Part shown: positions 7,241 through 13,869 of the stretch, in pieces
How the letters are laid out: every line of letters begins with the position of its first letter
Position numbering within the stretch: the stretch's first letter is position 1
DNA from: Deltaproteobacteria bacterium
GTDB taxonomy: Bacteria > Myxococcota > UBA727 > JABDBI01
Direction of reading: 5' to 3'
DNA: 20,985 nucleotides
NCBI GenBank assembly: GCA_016764955.1
Contig: JAESQZ010000175.1
Coordinates: forward strand, 1-20,985
Made by a program: the position numbers and the translations under genes
The notes under the pieces: model-generated
Told to the model about the DNA's origin: nothing
The model's database searches: none
The model's input: the letters and a program-made list of their open reading frames with translations, nothing else

Positions 7241-7471
7241 ATGGTGGTAACAACGTCAAAGCTACGAGAGAACATTTACCAGCTCTTGGATCAAGTGCTT
7301 CGCACTGGTGTGCCGCTTGAAATTGACCGCAAGGGCAAAAAGCTGGAGGTTGTCCTCAAGAAAAAAAGTGGTCATCCAAGCCATTTAATCAAGCGTGACA
7401 TCATCGTTGGTGAACCAGATGAACTCGTACATATTGACTGGTCTTCTGAAATAACGCTGGATCCGCTATGA
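7241..7471 (+). CDS. Phd/YefM-like antitoxin
   Basis: A 76-residue protein with the N-terminal pattern of Phd/YefM-type antitoxins: KLRENIYQLLDQVLRTGVPL followed by a basic stretch (EIDRKGKKLEVVLKKK). The C-terminal half is acidic with aromatic residues (VHIDWSSEITLDPL), as expected for the segment that wraps the toxin. It overlaps the downstream PIN-domain gene by ATGA (7468-7471), so the two are translationally coupled, in the usual antitoxin-first order. It probably binds its own promoter; paired CGTACG boxes lie just upstream. The start at 7241 has no Shine-Dalgarno and sits 8 nt after a -10-like hexamer, so the mRNA may be leaderless. Confidence 0.8.
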   Translation: MVVTTSKLRENIYQLLDQVLRTGVPLEIDRKGKKLEVVLKKKSGHPSHLIKRDIIVGEPDELVHIDWSSEITLDPL

Positions 7472-7854
7472 GCACCGTATATCTCGATACACACGCTGCA
7501 GTTTTTCTTTATGCTGGCTTGGAAGAAAAATTGCCTGTTGGCATTTTAGATTTTATCAACAGCCATGAGACCTTGATTTCCCCCATGGTCGAGCTTGAAA
7601 TCCAATACTTATTTGAAGTTGGGCGCTTAAAAGAAAAGTCTGCCGAAATCATTACTGGACTGGTAAATCTATTTGATATTCATATCAGTCAAATTACTTG
7701 TGCCCAGGTAATTAGGCAGGCATTAGATGAAACCTGGACAAGAGATGTTTTTGATCGCATGATTGTGGCTGAGGCACGACTCAACAAATGCCCACTGCTC
7801 AGTAAAGATAGATTAATCACAAAACATTATGACAAAACCATTTGGGATTTATAA
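7468..7854 (+). CDS. PIN-domain ribonuclease toxin (VapC-like)
   Basis: A 128-residue PIN-domain protein, the toxin of the type II pair; PIN toxins are Mg-dependent RNases. The acidic set expected for catalysis is visible: D7 in YLDTH, a Glu in SPMVELEIQYL, an Asp in TRDVFDRMIVAEA and an Asp in LLSKD near the C-terminus. Length is typical for the family. Its ATG overlaps the antitoxin stop, so production is coupled to the antitoxin. It looks intact, and the target RNA cannot be predicted. Directly downstream is a decayed gene, so the TA pair may have been inserted into, or have stabilised, a degrading region. Confidence 0.87.
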   Translation: MSTVYLDTHAAVFLYAGLEEKLPVGILDFINSHETLISPMVELEIQYLFEVGRLKEKSAEIITGLVNLFDIHISQITCAQVIRQALDETWTRDVFDRMIVAEARLNKCPLLSKDRLITKHYDKTIWDL

Positions 7855-7926
7855 ACGCTCCGAATTTCCGCACGCATTTTTATCTATCGATGAAGATGGC
7901 GAATTAGCCAAACTAGCATCTCACGA

Positions 7927-8366
7927 TCTTCTCAATTGCCTGATATTAAGTCGAGAATCGAAACATTAATCAAGGCGTTTCAAGAACCCCCCTTTGAAAA
8001 AGGGGGCAGGGGGGATTTCAAGGCATCGCCCTCACCGTCGAAGAACTTTGCCCCGGCAGCTTAGACCCAACTGATGGCATTTTAATCGCCCAAGCTTTCG
8101 AAAAAGCAGGCGCTCAGTTTATTATTGCCAGCAGTGGCACAAAAGATTTCCCAGCGCTCAAATACCGCCGCAGCACCCAAACACAAAAATCGCCCAACTA
8201 CCCATGGCTCGCCAGTGCCTGCTGGCTGATTGGTCGCGTCAAAATTCCCGTTTATGCCCAGGGTGATTTCAAGCTACCCGCAGAACATTCGCTGATAAAA
8301 GAAGCCAAAGCTTGCGGGTTATCTGGATTGGTGTCTACAAAAACTCTGTGTCAAACGACTAAATAA
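7927..8366 (+). pseudogene. Remnant of an old-yellow-enzyme-type NADH:flavin oxidoreductase
   Basis: Two fragments in different frames are separated by a palindromic repeat. The first (about 7927-7986) reads SSQLPDIKSRIETLIKAFQE, like the segment before the substrate-binding core of old-yellow-enzyme barrels. The second, after the repeat, reads IALTVEELCPGSLDPTDGIL, then AQAFEKAGAQFIIASSGT, later IPVYAQGDF and GLSGLVST, ending at the TAA at 8364-8366; this resembles the C-terminal part of the same barrel fold. The middle and the N-terminus are missing and there is a frame change, so it cannot be functional. Family assignment rests on motif resemblance only. It fills the otherwise gene-free stretch between the PIN gene and 8445. 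Confidence 0.5.
7987..8018. repeat. Class-4 palindromic element inside the pseudogene
   Basis: CCCCCTTT (7988-7995) and AAAGGGGG (7999-8006) form a hairpin with a GAA loop, followed by CAGGGGGGATTT. It sits exactly at the break between the two oxidoreductase fragments. Confidence 0.75.
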
Positions 8367-8378
8367 AATCAAAACCAG

Positions 8379-8449
8379 AATAGGCGTCAATAGGCGTCAG
8401 GCACACTGCGTGCCTGACGCCTAATTTTGACGCCTATTTGACGCCTATT
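8379..8449. repeat. Nested inverted repeat built from GACGCCTA units
   Basis: The inner hairpin has 14-bp perfect arms, TAGGCGTCAGGCAC (8391-8404) and GTGCCTGACGCCTA (8410-8423), with loop ACTGC. Outer arms AATAGGCGTCAA (8379-8390) and TTGACGCCTATT (8427-8438) pair around it, and another TTGACGCCTATT follows at 8438-8449. GACGCCTA thus occurs three times on the right and its complement twice on the left. The stop codon of the minus-strand gene (8445-8447) lies inside the last unit. A terminator role is possible. Confidence 0.85.
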
Positions 8450-9263
8450 TCTTCACTCCTGAAGCGAATTCGTTCAAGGTTCGTATGCGTTTGGATATGG
8501 ACTTATTGAGTTGCTCAGTCCTAGAATCCTGTGCAGAAAACCCTCCTAATTCAGCCTGCAATTTTTGCAGTCGACCGACATCTCTCGGTGAACGGTTATA
8601 TATTGGTCTTCTCAATTCCGAGTAAATATCTTGAAGGACAGCTTTTTCAGAACGGGGGGCTGGTGGAGTAAAAGGTACTGCAGCACGATGAAGAGGAGCT
8701 TTTTCAGGGAGCCTTTCTCCTTCAATTCTTTTGCCATTTTTATCGCTTGCTGTGAATCCTTTCGGGATATTTCTAGGGTCTAGGGCACGTGCTTTATTTT
8801 CAGCTGTGATGAGTGTTAGATGAATGTAAGCTGCTATCAGACGATGGTTTCCAACTGCTTTGGCCAAATCACCTGGTTCTCCCAGGCTACTAACCCAACG
8901 TCTCAAGCCCTTGAACCAGCCTGATGGAAGCTCATCCATTGATTTAACATGTTCTGTCTTCAAAATAGTTAATTGCTTTGAAGTAAGATTTTTAAGCTTT
9001 GTTACAGCGTTATCAAAGGCATGTTTACTAGCGAGCTGAGTGACTAGAGAATCATTATCACCGCCTACCCCTTTTAGTAAGTCCTCCGTCGTCCGCGGCA
9101 CTTCAGTGGCAGGTATTGTCTTGCTTACTCCCGCATAGGTACTAGCAGCACCTTCAGCCTGCGGCTCCGAAGAAGGCGCCGCCGGTGCGCTCTCTTCCTG
9201 CCGCAAAGCACTGTCAGCCCCACCCACGCCCATCACAACACTTTTACTAGTATTATCTACCAT
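8445..9263 (-). CDS. Unrecognised Ala/Pro/Ser-rich protein
   Basis: A 272-residue protein with no family I recognise. The first ~70 residues are Ser/Ala/Pro/Glu-rich and look disordered (ESAPAAPSSEPQAEGAAS). The middle (residues ~80-150) is predicted helical, followed by a basic Pro-rich linker and a helical C-terminus with coiled-coil-like spacing (RLQKLQAELGGFSAQDSRTE). There is no signal peptide or membrane segment. The ATG at 9263 is preferred over the upstream in-frame ATG at 9299 because it lies 6 nt after a -10 hexamer; the upstream start would place the promoter inside the gene. The stop is provided by a palindromic repeat. A disordered, Ser-rich N-terminus in a genome with type III secretion genes is compatible with a secreted effector, but this is only a hypothesis. 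Confidence 0.6.
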   Translation of the reverse strand: MVDNTSKSVVMGVGGADSALRQEESAPAAPSSEPQAEGAASTYAGVSKTIPATEVPRTTEDLLKGVGGDNDSLVTQLASKHAFDNAVTKLKNLTSKQLTILKTEHVKSMDELPSGWFKGLRRWVSSLGEPGDLAKAVGNHRLIAAYIHLTLITAENKARALDPRNIPKGFTASDKNGKRIEGERLPEKAPLHRAAVPFTPPAPRSEKAVLQDIYSELRRPIYNRSPRDVGRLQKLQAELGGFSAQDSRTEQLNKSISKRIRTLNEFASGVKK

Positions 9264-9269
9264 ATATAA

Positions 9270-9299
9270 ATCATATAAAAACGGTCGCCAGCAACGCAA
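9270..9299 (-). promoter_or_regulatory. Promoter of the Ala/Pro/Ser-rich protein gene
   Basis: On the minus strand TTGCGT (9299-9294) and TATGAT (9275-9270) are 18 bp apart. Six bases then separate the -10 from the ATG at 9263, with no Shine-Dalgarno, again a leaderless arrangement. Confidence 0.5.
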
Positions 9300-9420
9300 G
9301 CATTGCAGTTAAAAATATTTTCTCTAAAATATCCGCCGTTTGACCGATAGCTATTCTCTTTAAGACTTCAGTAGAATCATTTTTGCCGCGCAATGAGGCG
9401 CTGCGAATAATCAAGCCGGG

Positions 9421-9518
9421 CTCTCCTTCCCATCGAAAGTTTGGAGAGACACCGGCAGCCTACAAGGGCCGAGAAAGCTCATACGTTCTCGGCCCTTAAC
9501 CGTCAATCTCGGATTGAC
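9421..9518 (+). other. Structured leader region upstream of the HTH gene
   Basis: Three inverted repeats follow one another: CTCTCC/GGAGAG (9421-9426 with 9443-9448); AAGGGCCGAGAA/TTCTCGGCCCTT (9464-9475 with 9486-9497, a 12-bp perfect stem with a 10-nt loop); and GTCAATC/GATTGAC (9502-9508 with 9512-9518, loop TCG). The last ends 3 nt before the Shine-Dalgarno at 9522. This could be an attenuator, a translation-control leader or a small RNA. It matches no riboswitch class I know. In the rest of 9300-9530 I see nothing else. Confidence 0.45.
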
Positions 9519-9530
9519 CATGGGAGATGT

Positions 9531-10361
9531 ATGTCTGAAATTAAATTATCGAAGAGGGCTGAGGTTGTTCTATCACTTGTCATGCCAGCGAAGGCTGGCA
9601 TCCAAAATAGGCCGCCAGATAGACTGGATCCCAGCCTTCGCTGGGATGACAATATGGAGGTTACGATTCGCCAGCAAACATTGGCTGATTTGTTGGGCTG
9701 CTCCAGGCGTAGTATTTATCGGGCGCTTAAGCAGCTTAAAGAACAAGGGTATTTGGCCGAGACAGGCAAGCGTGAGAAGAGATGTAAGGTTTACCAAATT
9801 TGCTCGGTTAATGACTGTCACTCTTTCAGAGCTCAAACGGTGAGGGTCGCATCACCTGGGCCTTGCGAGCCAAGGCTCGCTGCAGCCCAGGCTACCTCAC
9901 TTGTCGCCCTGCGGGCTTCTAAACCCGAGGCACCGAAGGTGTCTAAAGAGTCGGTAGCCTGGACAAAGGAGGACCGTAGGTCTGACACAGGTCCAGGTGA
10001 ATTATGCCCCCAGGCCAAATTTCATCTCGACAATTGCCGAAATATATTTCGCTATAATTTCCCCGAAGACTTTGATTGGGAAAAGTTTTTCCCGGAGGCT
10101 ACTCACAGAATCAGGCATGTTGAGCATCAAACCAAGTTTTGGCGCTTGATGTTTGATAATCTTTATTTGATTCAAGAGCGCGAAACCGGCAAGCCCCACA
10201 GTGCACGAGTTGATAATCCAGACTCGACCTTGTTTGGTATCTCATACCCAAACAAGCCACCAGCCACGCAAATTGATTATATTCTGCGCACCAGGCCGGC
10301 TTATAGGCCATATCAGCCTGCGCCTAGGAGGCACGCTGGATGCCAGCCTCCGCTGGCATGA
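9531..10361 (+). CDS. Winged-HTH protein with inserted palindromic elements
   Basis: A 276-residue predicted DNA-binding protein. Residues 50-75 (QTLADLLGCSRRSIYRALKQ onward) form a clear helix-turn-helix of the replication-initiator/regulator type. Residues 1-16 look like the preceding helix. Residues 17-40 (PAKAGIQ ... SLRWDD) are encoded by a 72-bp class-1 palindromic core inserted on a codon boundary without breaking the frame. A second palindrome encodes residues 109-121, and the final residues and stop come from a half copy of class 1. Residues 158-215 (AKFHLDNCRNIFRYNF ... WRLMFDNLYLIQ) are a distinct module repeated in a broken gene at 19769-20089. The ATG at 9531 is preceded by GGGAG (9522-9526), so this gene, unlike several neighbours, has a Shine-Dalgarno and a structured leader. 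Function unknown: a regulator or mobile-element replication protein. It may itself be decaying. Confidence 0.6.
   Translation: MSEIKLSKRAEVVLSLVMPAKAGIQNRPPDRLDPSLRWDDNMEVTIRQQTLADLLGCSRRSIYRALKQLKEQGYLAETGKREKRCKVYQICSVNDCHSFRAQTVRVASPGPCEPRLAAAQATSLVALRASKPEAPKVSKESVAWTKEDRRSDTGPGELCPQAKFHLDNCRNIFRYNFPEDFDWEKFFPEATHRIRHVEHQTKFWRLMFDNLYLIQERETGKPHSARVDNPDSTLFGISYPNKPPATQIDYILRTRPAYRPYQPAPRRHAGCQPPLA
9577..9652. repeat. Class-1 palindromic element within the HTH coding sequence
   Basis: TTGTCAT...ATGACAA outer arms with GCCAGCGAAGGCTGG and CCAGCCTTCGCTGG inner stems, the same plan as 4825-4900. The core from GTC to GAC (9579-9650) is 72 bp and begins exactly 16 codons after the HTH gene's ATG. 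Confidence 0.85.
9855..9891. repeat. Palindromic element within the HTH coding sequence
   Basis: CCTGGGC (9855-9861) pairs with GCCCAGG (9885-9891), and inside it GCGAGCC (9865-9871) pairs with GGCTCGC (9874-9880) around an AA loop. It is different in sequence from the other classes and is read through by the HTH gene. Confidence 0.7.
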
Positions 10362-10364
10362 CAA
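10336..10364. repeat. Half copy of the class-1 element
   Basis: CTGGATGCCAGCCTCCGCTG followed by GCATGACAA matches the right half of class 1, with one change in the loop region (CTCC for CTTC). The left half is absent. It encodes the last residues and the TGA of the HTH gene. Confidence 0.8.
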
Positions 10365-10370
10365 AGTCAT

Positions 10371-10399
10371 TTGCTCCGCTTGTGGAATGAGAGTAGAGT
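10371..10399 (+). promoter_or_regulatory. Promoter of the pentose-phosphate operon
   Basis: TTGCTC (10371-10376) and TAGAGT (10394-10399) are separated by 17 bp. Six bases follow before the ATG at 10406, with no Shine-Dalgarno, so the operon mRNA is predicted to be leaderless. Confidence 0.5.
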
Positions 10400-10405
10400 T
10401 AAGCC

Positions 10406-12928
10406 ATGACAATTTTAGAACAATTGGCCCAAAAGGGGCAGTCGATTTGGCTTGATTTTATTCAGCGAAAACTCATTGTTTCTGGTGAGTTAGCCAAGAT
10501 GATTAATGGTGGTTTGCGGGGCATGACCTCTAACCCGGCTATTTTTGAAAAGGCCATTTCTGCTGGCACGGATTATGACGATTTTTTAGCCAAGCTCAAT
10601 GAGCAGCAAGTCCTAGCGCCCGTAGACCTATATGAAGCTCTAGCCATTCGAGATGTCCAAGATGCAGCCGGTATTTTCTACAAGACTTACAAGCAAACCA
10701 AATATTTAGATGGCTATGTCAGTTTAGAAGTCTCGCCCCACTTGGCTTTAAATCCAGAAGGTACTTTGGCAGAAGCCAGGCGTTTATGGGCACGTGTGAA
10801 CCGGCCTAACGTCCTGATCAAGGTGCCTGGCACGCCTGTTTGTATCCCCGTGATCGAGCAGCTGATTAGTGAAGGCATTAATATCAATGTCACACTTTTG
10901 TTCTCACAGGAGCTTTATAAACAAGCCGCCGAAGCCTATTTCAAGGGCCTCGAAAGACGTGCTCAAAACAAGCTTCCTATCGATGCAATAGCCAGCGTTG
11001 CCAGCTTTTTTGTGAGCCGCATTGATTCAGCAGTAGACAAAGTTGCTCCCAAAGAGCTGCAGGGCAAGGTCGCCATTGCCAATGCTAAACAAGCTTATCG
11101 GTCTTACGGGCAACTCTATTCGAGTGACCGCTGGAAAAAGCTTGAGTCTAACGGCGCTCAGCCACAGCGCTTACTCTGGGCCAGCACCAGCGTCAAAAAC
11201 CCAGAATACCGCGACGTGCTTTACATAGAAGAGCTGATAGGCCCACACACTGTTAACACCATCCCGCCCAATACATATGATGCTTTTGTGGATCATGGAG
11301 AGGTCAAAGACTCGCTGCGCTCTAACTTAGAAGAAGCTGACAGAGTCATGGCTGATCTTAAAAAAGCTGGCGTTAATTTCGAAGAGATTAGCAACCAGCT
11401 TTTGGTCGATGGCATCCGGCTTTTTGTGGACCCGTTTCAAAAAATGCTCAATGCTATTCAAAGTAAACACCCAAGCAAAGCCGCGAAAGTCCCGAGCCTA
11501 TGGGGCGAGCAAAAAAGCAATCACTGGCTTGGCTGGTTGGATGTCTTTGTAGACAAAGGCGCGCCTGATCCATTTTTATATGACACCAAAAGCATCAGCT
11601 CTGTTGCCCTGCTTGGCATGGGCGGCTCTAGTTTAGCACCCGATGTCATCGATCGAATTATGGGGCCTTTTGATAATTTCCACATGCTAGACTCGACAGA
11701 CCCCGATCAGATTGCCGAATTAGAATCTAAGATTGACGTCGAAAAAACGCTTTTTATTGTGTCGAGCAAGTCTGGAAGCACTCTCGAACCCAATATTTTC
11801 TATGATTATTTTGCCTCCAAAGCCAATAACAACAAGCATTTTATTGCTGTCACAGACCCGGGCTCTTCTCTAGAAAAACTGGCACATACAAAAAACTTTG
11901 CGAGTGTTTATTACGGCCTGCCATCTATTGGTGGCCGCTACTCGGCACTTTCTAACTTTGGCTTAGTGCCCGGCATGCTCATGGGCGCTCCGATTTCGAA
12001 ACTCATTGAGCATGCACAAGCCATGCGAGAGCTTTGCCAAAATGAAGACCTACTCGAAAACCCAGGCGCTCGTCTAGGCTACTCACTCGGGCAGCTTGCA
12101 CTCAAAGGCCGAGACAAAGTCACTTTTATTGGTTCTAAAGAGCTCGCCGCTTTGGGCGACTGGATTGAACAACTAATCGCCGAGTCTACTGGCAAAGAGG
12201 GCAAAGGGCTTGTGCCCATAGCCAACGAAGACCTAGGAGCCCCTGGAGTTTACGGTGATGATCGTGTTTTTGTGTATGCACATTTAACAGGCGACCAAAA
12301 ACTCGAAAGCAAACTTGAAGCACTCGAACGCGCAGGGCATCCAGTAATTAGACTAGAAGTGCCCTCTGTGGATTATTTGGGCGCTGAGTTTTTTAGATGG
12401 GAAATTGCAACAGCACATGCTGGCAGGATCATTGGCATCGATGCTTTTGATCAGCCAGATGTCGAAGCCGCCAAAGTAGAAGCTAGAAAGCTCATGGCTG
12501 ACTATCAAAAGCTCCCCAAGCCGCCATTCTCGAGTGGAAAAGCCAAAGAGTTATTAGATAAACTCATAAGCGAAATAAAAGCTGGAGACTATTTTGCGAT
12601 TCAAGCCTTTTTGCCTAGAAACGCCAAAAATCAAGATTTCTTGCAAAAACTGCGCCTAAAAATACGCGACAAGCACAAAGTGGCTACCACACTCGGCTTT
12701 GGCCCAAGATTTCTTCACTCAACTGGGCAATTGCATAAGGGCGGGCCCAGCACGGGCGTGTTTTTGCAAGTGGTGAGCAGCACAGAAAAAGACATCAAAG
12801 TCCCAAGCGAAGGCTATAGCTTTGATCAAGTTAAACACGCACAAGCGTTAGGAGATTTTAATGTGCTTGAATCGCGCCAACGCCGTGTGATTTCGGTATC
12901 TTGGGAGGACTTATGCAAATTGGTATGA
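10406..12928 (+). CDS. Bifunctional transaldolase / glucose-6-phosphate isomerase
   Basis: An 840-residue fusion. Residues 1 to about 365 are transaldolase: LRGMTSNPAIFEKAI (37-51) and NVLIKVPGTP with the Schiff-base lysine at K139. From about residue 375 onward is phosphoglucose isomerase: LLGMGGSSLAPDV, SSKSGSTLEPN, GGRYSALSNFG, ESTGKEGKGLVP and HSTGQLHKGG near the C-terminus. Transaldolase moves a three-carbon unit between sedoheptulose-7-P and glyceraldehyde-3-P to give erythrose-4-P and fructose-6-P; the isomerase interconverts fructose-6-P and glucose-6-P. The fusion channels non-oxidative pathway products back to the substrate of Zwf, encoded two genes downstream. Such Tal-Pgi fusions are known in several bacteria. 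It is first in a four-gene operon, and its end overlaps gnd by 16 nt. It appears intact. Confidence 0.95.
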   Translation: MTILEQLAQKGQSIWLDFIQRKLIVSGELAKMINGGLRGMTSNPAIFEKAISAGTDYDDFLAKLNEQQVLAPVDLYEALAIRDVQDAAGIFYKTYKQTKYLDGYVSLEVSPHLALNPEGTLAEARRLWARVNRPNVLIKVPGTPVCIPVIEQLISEGININVTLLFSQELYKQAAEAYFKGLERRAQNKLPIDAIASVASFFVSRIDSAVDKVAPKELQGKVAIANAKQAYRSYGQLYSSDRWKKLESNGAQPQRLLWASTSVKNPEYRDVLYIEELIGPHTVNTIPPNTYDAFVDHGEVKDSLRSNLEEADRVMADLKKAGVNFEEISNQLLVDGIRLFVDPFQKMLNAIQSKHPSKAAKVPSLWGEQKSNHWLGWLDVFVDKGAPDPFLYDTKSISSVALLGMGGSSLAPDVIDRIMGPFDNFHMLDSTDPDQIAELESKIDVEKTLFIVSSKSGSTLEPNIFYDYFASKANNNKHFIAVTDPGSSLEKLAHTKNFASVYYGLPSIGGRYSALSNFGLVPGMLMGAPISKLIEHAQAMRELCQNEDLLENPGARLGYSLGQLALKGRDKVTFIGSKELAALGDWIEQLIAESTGKEGKGLVPIANEDLGAPGVYGDDRVFVYAHLTGDQKLESKLEALERAGHPVIRLEVPSVDYLGAEFFRWEIATAHAGRIIGIDAFDQPDVEAAKVEARKLMADYQKLPKPPFSSGKAKELLDKLISEIKAGDYFAIQAFLPRNAKNQDFLQKLRLKIRDKHKVATTLGFGPRFLHSTGQLHKGGPSTGVFLQVVSSTEKDIKVPSEGYSFDQVKHAQALGDFNVLESRQRRVISVSWEDLCKLV

Positions 12929-13863
12929 TTGGCCTTGGAAAAATGGGCGCTAATATGGCCGAGCGCCTCATGAAAGCTGGACACGAATGTGTCGGCTACG
13001 ACTTAACAGCTGACAACGTGAAAAATCTAGAATCGGCTGGCGGCAAGGGCGCCAAAAGTCTCAAAGAGCTTAGCGAAAAGCTTCAAGGCCCTCGAGTTGT
13101 TTGGGTGATGGTACCTGCTGGCAAGCCGACTGATGACACCATTCAAGAGCTATCTGGTGTTCTTGAAAAAGGCGAAGTCGTGATAGACGGCGGCAACTCT
13201 TATTATAGAGATGACTTTAGGCATGCAGAAATGCTCAAAACCAAAGGCATTCATTTTATGGATGCTGGCACCAGCGGCGGTGTCTGGGGCAAAGATCGCG
13301 GTTATTGCTTGATGATCGGCGGCCCCAAAGAAGCTTTTGATATTTGTGAGCCTATTTACAAAGCTTTAGCCCCAGGAGAAAGCGGCATCGAGCGCACCAA
13401 AGGGCGCAAAGGTGATTTAAGTGCCAGCGAACAAGGCTACTTACACTGCGGCCCCGTAGGCAGTGGACACTATGTGAAAATGGTCCACAACGGCATCGAA
13501 TATGGCGTCATGCAGGCTTATGCTGAGGGCTTTGATATTTTGAAAGGCGCTGGGGAATTTGATTTAGACATCAAAGAAGTCGCCGAAGTCTGGCGCCGCG
13601 GCAGCGTGATCGGTTCTTGGCTCTTAGACTTAAGCGCAATTGCCCTTTTGGAAGACAATGAACTTGAAGCTTACTCCGGCCATGTGGCAGACTCCGGCGA
13701 AGGACGTTGGACGGTTCAAGCTGCTGTGGAATCTGGGATCTCTGCAGAAGTTCTGTCTACCGCATTATTTAAACGCTTTCGCTCTAGACAAGAGAACAGC
13801 TTTGCTGAGAAGATTTTATCGGCCATGCGCTTTCAGTTTGGAGGCCATGTAGAAAAGGGGTAG
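12913..13863 (+). CDS. gnd: 6-phosphogluconate dehydrogenase, short decarboxylating form
   Basis: A 316-residue enzyme converting 6-phosphogluconate to ribulose-5-P and CO2 with NAD(P)H production. Residues 4-12 (GMIGLGKMG) are the dinucleotide-binding loop, DGGNSYYRDD and DAGTSGGVWG are substrate-pocket segments, and GHYVKMVHNGIEYG contains the catalytic Lys and the HNGIEY signature. The length is that of the short family, which lacks the long C-terminal region of the ~470-residue enzyme and often prefers NAD; the cofactor preference here is not proven. The ATG at 12913 is preferred over the TTG at 12901 because GGGAGGA (12903-12909) lies immediately upstream. The start is inside the preceding gene, so translation is coupled. 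The gene for the next enzyme up the pathway, zwf, follows after 6 nt. Confidence 0.93.
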   Translation: MQIGMIGLGKMGANMAERLMKAGHECVGYDLTADNVKNLESAGGKGAKSLKELSEKLQGPRVVWVMVPAGKPTDDTIQELSGVLEKGEVVIDGGNSYYRDDFRHAEMLKTKGIHFMDAGTSGGVWGKDRGYCLMIGGPKEAFDICEPIYKALAPGESGIERTKGRKGDLSASEQGYLHCGPVGSGHYVKMVHNGIEYGVMQAYAEGFDILKGAGEFDLDIKEVAEVWRRGSVIGSWLLDLSAIALLEDNELEAYSGHVADSGEGRWTVQAAVESGISAEVLSTALFKRFRSRQENSFAEKILSAMRFQFGGHVEKG

Positions 13864-13869
13864 AAAATT

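Noticed and set aside
7829..7969. 46-codon ORF starting inside the PIN gene (MTKPFGIYKRSEF...)
   Set aside because: It overlaps the toxin by 26 nt, has no Shine-Dalgarno and runs into decayed sequence; part of it may be the N-terminal end of the oxidoreductase remnant.
9264..9299. Upstream in-frame ATG at 9299 for the Ala/Pro/Ser-rich protein
   Set aside because: It would place the -35/-10 pair inside the coding region and adds an atypical RCWRPFLYDLY segment without a ribosome site.
9421..9530. The structured leader as a known riboswitch
   Set aside because: The stems are clear but no conserved aptamer core that I know is present.
9573..9836. Minus-strand ORF with a PAKAGIQ motif
   Set aside because: Open only because the palindromic repeat reads similarly on both strands; it lies antisense to the HTH gene and has no other support.
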